Assembly: GCA_020735665.1 (NCBI GenBank)
Contig: CP085928.1
Coordinates: 434,001-498,000, forward strand
Length of the DNA: 64,000 nucleotides
Source: Lachnospiraceae bacterium GAM79
GTDB lineage: Bacteria > Bacillota > Clostridia > Lachnospirales > Lachnospiraceae
Direction of reading: 5' to 3'
Part shown: piece after piece, positions 26,761 to 35,793 of the stretch
Position numbering within the stretch: position 1 is the first letter of the stretch
Layout of the letters: each line of letters begins with the position of its first letter
Notes under the pieces: generated by a model
Database searches by the model: none
What the model saw: the letters and a program-made list of their open reading frames with translations, nothing else
Told to the model about the DNA's origin: nothing
Made by a program: the position numbers and the translations under genes

Positions 26761-29700
26761 ATATTTTACTGAAGATAGCAATTATCTTTCTGTTTTTTAC
26801 AGTCGTTGATATATGCGGACATTTCATCTTTAAGACAAAGAGAAATGTCCCGGAATGGCTGCTCACGATAGGGGTAGTTCTGGCTTTTGCCGGGACTACC
26901 TTTCTTGGCGTCCGGGCATATTTTACGGACGCAGATACAAATGATCAGAATATCTATATGGCGTATTGTTATATGAAAGAGGGCAATATCGATCAGGCGG
27001 CAATCCTTCTTGACGACATTGCAGGTTCTTTTGAAGAAAAAGAACTGCTCAGTGTGGCATGTGATGTCATGAACGGAGATTATATTAATGGCCATTTTAA
27101 ACTTCAGGAGTTATCAGAACAAAACGGGATCAGTAAGGCAGGAAAGGCATATCTGACGGCTCTTGATGACTATTGCTCCGGGAAACTAGGAATGATCTCC
27201 GGAGGAGAAAAGGCATATACAGATTATGAATCTTATCTGTCTGATCTGGAAAAAGAAGATGGAGTTCAGGAGACTGCATGGAGTGGGGAGTCAGATGACA
27301 CGGGTAATGCATTAAATGAAACACTGACGGATTCACTGACTGCCTATATCGAAGATCTTGATTTTACCAGAAAAGAACAGCGGGAGTTTGAAGAAGCGTA
27401 TGAGCTTGACAATAAGATCCATGGCGTGGCAGTTGCTGATCTTACAGAGGATGATATCAGGGATCTGAAGCATACATATGGTGAGACAGAAGAAGTACTC
27501 CGGCGGGAGATCGGTTATTATGTATATCAGAATGATTTTGATAAGGCAAAGGATATAGCCTCCGAGCTGAACAAGAATTTTAAAAGCCCGGAGAATACGG
27601 TTATATATACGGATGTAATTGTCGAAGAAGTATATCGAAATACCAGAGATCAGAACTATACGGAAGACTCATTCGATATGAAGGATGATGAGATCAAGAG
27701 CCTGGTGAAGAAGGCGGAGCGCGCGAAAGAGAAGGCACAAAAGCTGATAGATGATGAAGGTTATGACGGAGCACATGCAGATGAGATAAATGAATTGCTG
27801 GAGGAAGCGGATTCCTATTATAAGGATGCAAGTTATGTACCGATCAAGCGTGCAGTTAATTATGTTCTTGTACAGGAGCCATATCGTGGAGACGATACGG
27901 GATTTTACGAACTGCAGTTGTCCAAATTGTATCTTGCAATGGATGACAGAGATACGGCAAACGAGCATCTGCATAATGTCATTGATAACAGTGCTAAGAT
28001 CAGTGATTCATCATTATTAAAAGATGCAATTGATGAAGTTGTGACACAGTACAATCAGATCTCCGATGACAGTTATAATGCTGAGCTGAATGCTGCCGTT
28101 AACGATATGGTAGATAAACAGAGCAGTCAGGTTGTTCCTGTATCGGAAGAAACCATAAATGGTTCATTTAATTCGTACGTTGCAACCACATTAAAATACG
28201 ATAGGATCAACATTCATATCAGCCGTATCGATACTTCGGCATATCCATCCATTCAGGCATACATTAATATCAATGGAACAAAGGACTCCAAAGAAGAACT
28301 GGCAGATCAGTTTACAAAGGAAGATTTTACGGTGATCGATACGCAGTATGAGATCACGGATTTTACACTGAACAGCGGGGCAGAGAGTGAAGCTGTCAGT
28401 ATCGGTATCGTAATGGATAAGAGCGGCAGTATGGAAGGTGCGGCGATCGCAAACGCAAAGCAGGCCGCAACAGAAGCGGTAGAGCATATAACCTCAGAGA
28501 AAATGATGATTGTTTCATATGATAATGAGGCATATCTGGAGCAATCGTTGACATCCAGAAGCGGAACGCTGAAGAACTCTATAGCAGCTATTTCAGATGG
28601 TGGTGGAACCAACATATCTGCCGGTCTAAATCTTGCACTTGATAATCTGGAAGCGGAAAAAGGCAGCAGAGCAGTTATCCTGATGTCTGACGGACAGGAC
28701 GGAGGTTCGGAAGAAGATATGCAGGCTGCAACTGACCGAGCAGCAAAACTTGGAATCAGTGTATATACGGTTGGATTTGGCGAATGTGATGACGCATATA
28801 TGCAGGCAATCGCAGAAGTAACCGGTGGTAAATTCGTAAAGGCATCTGCATCTACGGAGCTATCGGATATCTATCTGTATCTTCAGAAATATATCGTAAA
28901 TAATTACAGCATATCATATACGGTAACAAAGAATCCGGATGTAGATCCTAGATTCCTTACTGTTGATATCGCAGAATATAATGCAACAGCGACAAAGAAT
29001 TATTATTTGAAAGAAGAGAATAAACCGGAGGATTCAGATGATGCAGGATTTATCCGGAAAGTAGATGAGAATACACTCGGAGTATCTTCGGTAACGCCGG
29101 GAAATGTATCTGTAAAGGATGTACAGAATGGTATCACCTTGACTGTAAATGGCGGAGGATTTTCTGATATTGCGAGTGTGACGGTTGGCAATCTGGTATT
29201 AACAGATATACAGGTAGCAGATAAAACAAGTCTTACAGGCAAATTAAATGGCGAACTGACTGCCGGTATCTATGATGTCAAAGTGAAGACAACAGATGGT
29301 CGTCTTGTTGTAGGAAAATCTCTGTTTAAGGTATTCAAAGCAGGAACAACAACCTCGATCCGACTTGGTGATATGACGATCACGGCAGATGCCATTGGTC
29401 AGACAGCAGATGATCGCCTGGCGGCCAGTGGAAATGTCATGATTAACGGATTTGTTCACAGCTCAGGTGATATGGAGATCATTGTGGACGACATGGATCC
29501 GGATCTTTCCCTTGTGGCAAATAAGACGATCAAGGTCGGTGATTCCGGTAAGGTTCAGGGAGATGGAAAACTCTATGTCAGTTACGCAGAGATGGAACAG
29601 GCCAATGGCAGCTTCGCCGGTCTTGTTATGGGAAATAAAGATTATGTAATTGGGCAAAATGGATATTATGTAACGGTCAGCGGATCTGATATATCATTTG

Positions 29701-30926
29701 ATCAGACGATTGCCAGTCTGAATCTTTCCGTGCCGTTTATCATGGATATCGATGTTGCAGAGGTAAATCTGCACAGTAACCGGTTACAGGTAGATATTTC
29801 ATCATTCCGGCTGGATGAAATTATTGATTCAACAAAGAAATCACTTCAACATAAAACCGGAGCGAATAAGGAGTCGGAGCCTGTCACGAAACGGAGCAGC
29901 TTAAAGCAGTTTGGAGCAAAAGAATTCTTTGGAGGCTTAGATGGATCCTTATCAATGGCGATCACACCGGATGGCATTCAGTTTGGTGGAGAAGTAACAT
30001 TATCTGTAGATGATAAGATTAATTTTGGAACCTTTGGGATCAATGAATTGTCACTAAAATTAAATTCCCTGGATCCTGATTACGAGTATTGGAAGATTGG
30101 TGGAAAGATTGATCTGGCAACATCCATACCGGGATTCTTTGACAGTCGGATTGCCGGATTTGACGGCTCGTTTTCTTCCTATTACTGGCTGCCGGATAAA
30201 GTAACGATTGGAGCAGCATTAGATCCGGGAATAACGGTTTATAAAGTCATTGACATCAATCAGGTTGGCGGAGAATTGCAGGGTATGAGTACGATCGCCT
30301 TAAATCTGTACGAATCAGTGATCCCGGAGAAAACATATAATATTATCGGTACCGGTCTTGATAATACTTTATATAATAAGCAGGACATTATACTTGCAGG
30401 AACTGCGGGTGCAGATATCAACCTGTTTGCTTCGTTTAACGGCAATAATGCTCTGATGAAGAAGTTCAAGTCATGGGGTGAGATCGGTGAAGCAAATGGT
30501 AAGGTAGAGATTAATTTCAGTGATCCAGAATTTACAATCTCGGCTGATCTGTCACTGCTTGGATCAGAAAAGGCGAAGGCAGCAGCAAAGATAAATAAAG
30601 ATGGTCTGGATGTATCTGCTTCTGTAGAACTTGGAATCTCAGGCTTTGGCTGTGAGGTAAACGGAAGTGCTGATGCAAATCTTGGTGGCAATCTGACCGG
30701 TGGATATATCAAGCTTGGTGTAAATGGTAACGTGGATATGGCACCTGCTAATGTTCATGCAAAGGGAGCATCGAAGCTTGCCGTTGACTGGGATTGGGAT
30801 TTTAATAAAGCCAAGGTAACATTGAATTACAGTGGGAATAACGGCAAAGAGAAAGAAGCATCTATCTGGTATGAAGATAATGGAGAACTCTTCCTGTGGG
30901 ATAAAGTTCATGCATCATCCAACTAA
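26751..30926 (+). CDS. Giant membrane-anchored VWA-domain protein
   Basis: I do not recognise the whole protein (1391 residues). TTG 26751 is the start: AAGGGAGGG is 6-7 bases upstream and no ATG is near. Two N-terminal spans (about 4-24 and 35-53) are followed by a helical, TPR-like region (about 60-460) rich in Asp/Glu/Lys. The von Willebrand A domain at about 547-725 has an intact metal site DKSGSM (D556, S558, S560) and ISDGGGTNIS. An IPT/TIG-like beta domain follows (about 770-865), then a long beta-rich region to the end. The start overlaps the GH3 stop by 10 bases and the Ig-like gene follows 17 bases downstream, so all are one operon. Confidence 0.75.
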   Translation: MELNILLKIAIIFLFFTVVDICGHFIFKTKRNVPEWLLTIGVVLAFAGTTFLGVRAYFTDADTNDQNIYMAYCYMKEGNIDQAAILLDDIAGSFEEKELLSVACDVMNGDYINGHFKLQELSEQNGISKAGKAYLTALDDYCSGKLGMISGGEKAYTDYESYLSDLEKEDGVQETAWSGESDDTGNALNETLTDSLTAYIEDLDFTRKEQREFEEAYELDNKIHGVAVADLTEDDIRDLKHTYGETEEVLRREIGYYVYQNDFDKAKDIASELNKNFKSPENTVIYTDVIVEEVYRNTRDQNYTEDSFDMKDDEIKSLVKKAERAKEKAQKLIDDEGYDGAHADEINELLEEADSYYKDASYVPIKRAVNYVLVQEPYRGDDTGFYELQLSKLYLAMDDRDTANEHLHNVIDNSAKISDSSLLKDAIDEVVTQYNQISDDSYNAELNAAVNDMVDKQSSQVVPVSEETINGSFNSYVATTLKYDRINIHISRIDTSAYPSIQAYININGTKDSKEELADQFTKEDFTVIDTQYEITDFTLNSGAESEAVSIGIVMDKSGSMEGAAIANAKQAATEAVEHITSEKMMIVSYDNEAYLEQSLTSRSGTLKNSIAAISDGGGTNISAGLNLALDNLEAEKGSRAVILMSDGQDGGSEEDMQAATDRAAKLGISVYTVGFGECDDAYMQAIAEVTGGKFVKASASTELSDIYLYLQKYIVNNYSISYTVTKNPDVDPRFLTVDIAEYNATATKNYYLKEENKPEDSDDAGFIRKVDENTLGVSSVTPGNVSVKDVQNGITLTVNGGGFSDIASVTVGNLVLTDIQVADKTSLTGKLNGELTAGIYDVKVKTTDGRLVVGKSLFKVFKAGTTTSIRLGDMTITADAIGQTADDRLAASGNVMINGFVHSSGDMEIIVDDMDPDLSLVANKTIKVGDSGKVQGDGKLYVSYAEMEQANGSFAGLVMGNKDYVIGQNGYYVTVSGSDISFDQTIASLNLSVPFIMDIDVAEVNLHSNRLQVDISSFRLDEIIDSTKKSLQHKTGANKESEPVTKRSSLKQFGAKEFFGGLDGSLSMAITPDGIQFGGEVTLSVDDKINFGTFGINELSLKLNSLDPDYEYWKIGGKIDLATSIPGFFDSRIAGFDGSFSSYYWLPDKVTIGAALDPGITVYKVIDINQVGGELQGMSTIALNLYESVIPEKTYNIIGTGLDNTLYNKQDIILAGTAGADINLFASFNGNNALMKKFKSWGEIGEANGKVEINFSDPEFTISADLSLLGSEKAKAAAKINKDGLDVSASVELGISGFGCEVNGSADANLGGNLTGGYIKLGVNGNVDMAPANVHAKGASKLAVDWDWDFNKAKVTLNYSGNNGKEKEASIWYEDNGELFLWDKVHASSN

Positions 30927-30943
30927 GGGGGTAACAGAAGCAT

Positions 30944-32470
30944 ATGAAAAGAGAGACAAGAATAGTAAGTAAAATATGTATATGGCTGTTAATGGTGACT
31001 ATTGCAGTTGGCTGTCTGATACTTCCGGTTCATGCAGCGGAGACAGAGGTAACGATCGATCTGGATTATGAATATACAGAAGCAGTCTTTTATGTGACGT
31101 GGGAAAATTATGAACAGGCAGGAACTGTAACGCTGACGTCACCATCCGGTAAAGTCTACAGTAAGGATAAGACACCGGATCAGGTATACGAGTCAAATGG
31201 TGAAGCAATCGTTAATGTAGGAAAAGGAGAAGAAGGAACCTGGACAGTTAAGGTGGCAGGTGACAATATGGGAACTGTAGATGTAACAGTTGGTGAACTT
31301 CCGAATTCTTTAGTGATCAGCAAATTTGCGGTAACACAGAATACAGATGGAAGTGTAACAGCAGACTATAAGATCACAGACAGCCCGGATGAGATCTATG
31401 TAGAAATATTTGCAGATACAGACTCTGAGGGATTTGACGGAACTTGTGTTTACAGTGAATATATGGATAAGAAGGGTACTGTTTCCTTTGATCTGGACAG
31501 CCTTTCAAGTGGTGAGTATCATTTTTATATCCGTGTATCTGTGGATGGAATCTATCAGCGGGCGTACAGTGACGGATTTGTCAGCTATCAGAATCCGAAT
31601 GATTCACAGAAGGTAGACGGTGTAAAAGGCGGAACCTATAACGATGGTTATTACATTTCATGGAATGCAGCAGAGGATGAAGCTTATACAGTGCTTGTAT
31701 GGGACGAGGCTCATAATCTGATAAAGGAAGAAGCTGTTGGAGCGACAGATGCTTATTATGGAGATTATGCAGAAGATGCATCCAAAGTATATCTGGCAGT
31801 TGTGAGAGCAAATGAGAGCTGTATGTATGATCTGATCACTGCAGATTCTGCAGTAAAAGTATCGGCAGATGTAGCCTTTGATACGGATTCGGATATGACA
31901 AAAAACAGTTTCATAAATGCAACGGTGACATTAGATACTAACAGCACATTTGATGCATATCTGGGAGAACAGAAAATTCTGGAGGGAGAAAAAGAATCCG
32001 GCATGTATCGTGTGAATCTGGAAGATGGTGATAACACAGTTTCATTTGTAGTAACAGACGGAACAGGAAATGCGGCCGAATTTTCAAAAGATATCTATGT
32101 AGATACGATTCCACCGCAATTATCTGTATCCGAAGACATAAACGGAAAAGTAGTAACGGAAGGCAGCATCTATCTGAATGGATATACGGAAGCCGGTGCA
32201 GTTCTTACATTAAACGGAGAACCTGTTGAACTGACACAGAACTATTTTAACAAGAAGATAACGCTGTCAGGCGGTGAGAATACGATAACATTAATTGCCG
32301 AAGATGCTGTGGGAAATCAGTCGGTATATTCAGCGACAGTCACCTATGAATCAGGAAAAACAGTGAAGCGGATATTTGAATATATCGCACTTGGCGGCTT
32401 GTTTCTCGTATTGTTGATCCTTTATATCATTGTATTCGTAAAGGGCAGGAAAAGGAGGAAGCAGTCATGA
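30944..32470 (+). CDS. Secreted Ig-like membrane protein
   Basis: The 508-residue protein has a signal peptide (cut near VHAAE, about 29-32) and mostly beta-strand sequence that can be divided into four or five Ig/Fn3-like domains. The last (about 385-470; TIPPQLSVSED, GYTEAGAVLTLNGEPVEL, GENTITLIAEDAVGNQS) matches the bacterial Ig-like/glucodextranase B type. A single C-terminal span (about 480-500) and a basic tail GRKRRKQS follow, so the body faces outward. GGGGG lies about 10 bases before ATG 30944. Its stop overlaps the start of the next gene in ATGA, a sign of translational coupling. Confidence 0.75.
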   Translation: MKRETRIVSKICIWLLMVTIAVGCLILPVHAAETEVTIDLDYEYTEAVFYVTWENYEQAGTVTLTSPSGKVYSKDKTPDQVYESNGEAIVNVGKGEEGTWTVKVAGDNMGTVDVTVGELPNSLVISKFAVTQNTDGSVTADYKITDSPDEIYVEIFADTDSEGFDGTCVYSEYMDKKGTVSFDLDSLSSGEYHFYIRVSVDGIYQRAYSDGFVSYQNPNDSQKVDGVKGGTYNDGYYISWNAAEDEAYTVLVWDEAHNLIKEEAVGATDAYYGDYAEDASKVYLAVVRANESCMYDLITADSAVKVSADVAFDTDSDMTKNSFINATVTLDTNSTFDAYLGEQKILEGEKESGMYRVNLEDGDNTVSFVVTDGTGNAAEFSKDIYVDTIPPQLSVSEDINGKVVTEGSIYLNGYTEAGAVLTLNGEPVELTQNYFNKKITLSGGENTITLIAEDAVGNQSVYSATVTYESGKTVKRIFEYIALGGLFLVLLILYIIVFVKGRKRRKQS

Positions 32471-33237
32471 TCGTATATACTATTATTCAGATCCTTCTTA
32501 CACTTGCAGGTGCGGGTGTGATCGGTTACAGCATCTATCTGACAATACAGGTATCAGGAGATAAACTGTTAACACTTGACAGTGAGCTTGGCTACCGTTA
32601 TGCTACATCCTATCATCGGTGGCAGTTATATGCCGGAATTGCGATCGTTTCCCTGCTTATCTTATGGATCGTATATATTCTGATCGTTCGGGCATACAGG
32701 GTAAAACACAGAGAAGAACGTCTGGCGAAGAAAGCCGAGAAGAAAAATGAGAAGAAGATTGCCAGAGAACAGAAGAAGCAGAAAAAAACTACATCAGAAA
32801 ATCAGCAGTCGGAAAGCGGAGAATATATACAGCCTGTAAATGCTCAGAACATGCAGCAGCTATATACACAAGGCTATTATCCGAATGCGCAAAACTATTA
32901 CCCGGATGGCTATGCGGCAAATACGCAAAACTATTACCCGGATGGCTATGTGGGAAATGCGCAAAGCTATTACCCAAATGGCTACGAAACGAATGAGCAG
33001 GGCTATTATCCGAGCGGTTACGAAGCAAATACGCAAGGTTATTATCCGAATGGCTACGAGGCAAATGGGCAGGACTATTATTCGAACGGCTATAATGCGG
33101 ATGAACAGGGCTATGCATCAAATTCCTATGACGTAAATACAAAGATATATGATCAGAAGGCTAATAGTCAAGATATATCATCAGATAAAGCAGATTCTCA
33201 AGAGATGAAACAGGAATGGAATGGGAAAGAGTTGTAA
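32467..33237 (+). CDS. Membrane protein with a Tyr/Asn/Gly-rich 12-residue repeat tail
   Basis: The 256-residue product has two spans (about 5-25 and 55-76), then a highly basic coiled stretch (KHREERLAKKAEKKNEKK, about 80-105). The tail has seven copies of a 12-residue unit with pattern NxQxYYPxGYxx (about 140-223). Tyr/Gly/Pro/Gln-rich repeats of this kind often form flexible or self-associating cytoplasmic or surface tails. The ATGA overlap with the Ig-like gene and the shared transcript suggest it works with the VWA and Ig-like proteins as a membrane complex (inference). Family not recognised. Confidence 0.7.
   Translation: MIVYTIIQILLTLAGAGVIGYSIYLTIQVSGDKLLTLDSELGYRYATSYHRWQLYAGIAIVSLLILWIVYILIVRAYRVKHREERLAKKAEKKNEKKIAREQKKQKKTTSENQQSESGEYIQPVNAQNMQQLYTQGYYPNAQNYYPDGYAANTQNYYPDGYVGNAQSYYPNGYETNEQGYYPSGYEANTQGYYPNGYEANGQDYYSNGYNADEQGYASNSYDVNTKIYDQKANSQDISSDKADSQEMKQEWNGKEL
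32884..33135 (+). repeat. Seven in-frame 36-bp repeats
   Basis: Seven units of 36 bases encode NAQNYYPDGYAA-like 12-mers. The outer units, especially the last, are more degenerate than the inner ones. The period keeps the reading frame, so copy number can vary without breaking the protein. Confidence 0.9.
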
Positions 33238-33344
33238 CCAAGAATGTATTACCAAATGCAGTCGTAGTCAGCAACCTGGCCAGAGTCCTGCGGATAGTAA
33301 ATAAAGAAGAAAAATAGAAAAGCGATTGTTCATATCGTAAATTA

Positions 33345-33388
33345 AAAAGAAAGAGACATTGCCGTTAGGTACTGTCTCTTTCTTTTTG
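33345..33388. terminator. Bidirectional terminator between the VWA operon and panD
   Basis: AAAGAGACA (about 33350-33358) pairs with TGTCTCTTT (about 33373-33381), with A-rich and T-rich flanks on the two sides. It serves the converging upstream operon and panD. Confidence 0.75.
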
Positions 33389-33397
33389 CTTTATTCT

Positions 33398-33781
33398 CTA
33401 GCCTATCTCGCCATGCTTTTCATAGCTGGTGATACGGGAGATGGAATTGTTTTCGTTTACAAAGACTACCGTTGGCCTGTATTCTTTGGCTTCTTCAGGT
33501 GTCATAGAAGCATAACACATCAGAATGATATGGTCGCCTACCTGAACCTGTCTGGCAGCGGCACCATTTAAACACATAACACCTGATCCCGGTTCTCCGG
33601 CGATCGTGTATGTCTCAAAACGATTTCCATTTTCAATATCAACAATCTGCACCATTTCATATTCAAGAATTCCTGCTTCCTTTAAAAGCTCAGAGTCTAC
33701 GGTGATACTGCCGACATAATTCAGTTCAGCCTGTGTAACAACTGCTCTGTGGATCTTACTTTTTAACATGGTAATATTCAT
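33398..33781 (-). CDS. panD: Aspartate 1-decarboxylase
   Basis: PanD decarboxylates aspartate to beta-alanine for pantothenate and CoA synthesis. The 127-residue proenzyme has the standard length and the self-cleavage site Gly24-Ser25 in YVGSITVD, which yields the pyruvoyl cofactor on the alpha chain. It also shows a Lys-9 counterpart (KSKIHRA) and NGAAAR (about 72-77), part of the active site. AAAGAGGTG lies 8 bases before the ATG. No panB or panC is in the window; a ketopantoate reductase-like gene is 22 kb away. Confidence 0.97.
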   Translation of the reverse strand: MNITMLKSKIHRAVVTQAELNYVGSITVDSELLKEAGILEYEMVQIVDIENGNRFETYTIAGEPGSGVMCLNGAAARQVQVGDHIILMCYASMTPEEAKEYRPTVVFVNENNSISRITSYEKHGEIG

Positions 33782-34014
33782 TGGAATGACACCTCTTTAT
33801 TCTTTCTCATCGCACATACTATAACATAAAAAGAAAAAATGCAATATAGAAATACAAGAAATTGTAGAAAAAGGATGCAAAAAGGATGCAACTATATTGC
33901 ATAAAATATGTAGTGGTCATGTACATTTAATATGTCGGGAAAAATGAAAAGAAAGCTTAAGAAAGTTTAATAAAAAAATAGACCCGTATTAATGAACAAA
34001 ATCGATGGTTTGTG

Positions 34015-34048
34015 TTAATATTTTTACAGCGCTGAAAAAATATATTAA
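34015..34048. promoter_or_regulatory. AT-rich palindrome centred on CAGCGCTG upstream of the lipoprotein array
   Basis: The arms TTAATATTTTT and AAAAAATATATTAA flank the perfect 8-base palindrome CAGCGCTG (34027-34034), 44-77 bases before the first lipoprotein start. It could be a regulator site or a leader hairpin. The rest of the 33782-34091 gap is AT-rich with a short direct repeat (AAAGGATGCA at about 33869 and 33880) and no gene. Confidence 0.5.
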
Positions 34049-34091
34049 TTTTGTTTGTTAGAATGCAGGATCACAGCAGGAGGTAATTATT

Positions 34092-35699
34092 TTGAAAAAA
34101 ATAAGAAAAGACACAGCAGGTATTAAGAAAACACAGGTAAACAGAAAGCTGCATTATAAAAAGATGGCAGCACTTGCCGTAGCAGGAGTTCTGGTTGCAG
34201 GAAGTACACTTACAGGCTGTGGAAAGAAGAATATAGATTACAGTGTAGATGGTGGATCAGGAAATGGAGGAAGCGCAGACAGTGGAAGTCTTCAGGATAA
34301 ATACGGAATTCCGGAATCCTGTGATATGACACTTGAGACAGGCGACAGTGGCTTGAGCAAGCTTGCGATCGAAGCAGATGAGGTATCAGTTCCAAGTACA
34401 ATGGATCTTCCAATCGTATATGCAAAGAAAAAAGAAATTTCAAATGATGCAAAAAAGCAACTTGTAGAATCGCTTCTTGAAAAAGATAAAGGTATCTATG
34501 CATTTGATTATGATAATATGACAAAAGCAGATATTCAGGAACAGATCGATCAGTACGAAAAGGAGAAGAAGAATTCTGCAGCGAATGGAGATACTTCCGG
34601 TTCAACCTGGTATGATTCCATGATCGATGGCTTAAAAGATCAGCTTCAGAAGGCTCCGGATGAATATCCGGCAGCTGATGATTATTCCGGTACTGAATTT
34701 CTGGGAGAGATCGGTGGTAGAAAATTCCTAGTTAATGTAGATGATCAGGGAGGGGCAAGCGGTTCCATGGGTCTGAAAGATCAACTGATCACTTACCGTC
34801 CAAAGGATGGTGCCAGCGGTGTATATTTTTCCACACCGGATACCGGTGATGATCTGACGGATGTTGATATGTCATCCACAAATGTATGTACATTCTCAAA
34901 AGATGAAGCACAGTCGATCGCAGATGAATTTGTAAATAAGATCGGTATGGCAGATGTAACACTGAATAAGGCACAGGATCTTTACTGGTATTATTATGGA
35001 GCAGATGGTAATACAGATTCAGTAGAGGTCGATGGATATGTATTTTCCTATACAAGATCGATCAATAATCAGCCGACAGCATCTGCCGAAGTATGGAATG
35101 TTGATAATCTTATGCAGGATGATGCCTCTGTAAGTATTCCATCAGAAAAGTGTGAAGTATACGTTGACTCAAATGGTGTTATATCTGCAAACTGGGTAAA
35201 TTATTTTGAGATTACAGATAAGACGGAGAGTAAGGATCTGTTATCATTTGATGAGCTTCTAAAGAAAGCAAATACAAATATTGCGGAGTATTATACAACT
35301 TATCCAACCAGATATAAGAAGGTTGAATTCAATGACATGAAGCTTGCTTATTATCTGGAAAAGACTGATGAAGACGGAGTATTCAAATATGTGCCGGCAT
35401 GGATATTGACCCAGTACGAAGATATGGCAGATGAATCAAATAATGCAGACTATCCGGATCAGATGGTGGTTTTAGATGCTACCGACGGATCAGTGATCGA
35501 CCTTCTGGAACTGTCTAAGTCACTTGGAACATATCAGAATTATGATACTGATACGATTGCAAGAGATGTCTCCGATGAAGGAGATTCATCGATAACCTCT
35601 GTCGGAGATACTGATTCATCAGAGGATACAACAGATGCTTCTTCCGATACAACAGATGACACAACCGATGACACAACCGGTGACACAGCTGAAAAGTAA
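34092..35699 (+). CDS. Tandem lipoprotein paralogue 1
   Basis: I do not recognise the family. The start is TTG 34092, with GGAGG 8 bases upstream. The 535-residue product has a basic N terminus, a hydrophobic span and the lipobox TLTGC (Cys 43), so it is exported and lipid-anchored. After the Cys comes GKKNIDY, shared by all four paralogues. Other shared blocks are DEYPAADDYSG, YRPKDGASG, FSYTRSINNQPTA and VVLDATDGSVIDLLELSKSLGTY near the C terminus. It ends in an Asp/Thr-rich disordered tail. The repeat of 'DATDGS' and YY-rich strands suggests a YcdB/PepSY-like fold (weak inference). Confidence 0.75.
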   Translation: MKKIRKDTAGIKKTQVNRKLHYKKMAALAVAGVLVAGSTLTGCGKKNIDYSVDGGSGNGGSADSGSLQDKYGIPESCDMTLETGDSGLSKLAIEADEVSVPSTMDLPIVYAKKKEISNDAKKQLVESLLEKDKGIYAFDYDNMTKADIQEQIDQYEKEKKNSAANGDTSGSTWYDSMIDGLKDQLQKAPDEYPAADDYSGTEFLGEIGGRKFLVNVDDQGGASGSMGLKDQLITYRPKDGASGVYFSTPDTGDDLTDVDMSSTNVCTFSKDEAQSIADEFVNKIGMADVTLNKAQDLYWYYYGADGNTDSVEVDGYVFSYTRSINNQPTASAEVWNVDNLMQDDASVSIPSEKCEVYVDSNGVISANWVNYFEITDKTESKDLLSFDELLKKANTNIAEYYTTYPTRYKKVEFNDMKLAYYLEKTDEDGVFKYVPAWILTQYEDMADESNNADYPDQMVVLDATDGSVIDLLELSKSLGTYQNYDTDTIARDVSDEGDSSITSVGDTDSSEDTTDASSDTTDDTTDDTTGDTAEK

Positions 35700-35793
35700 T
35701 GAAATGACTCGGTAAATACATTTATAAATTAATCATTTACTGGATATGATCCAGAAGCTATAATAATGAGAGAAGAAAAGAGGAGGTACTTAT

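Noticed and set aside
32884-33135. CRISPR-like regular repeats
   Set aside because: The 36-base period has no spacers; it is a continuous coding repeat in frame.
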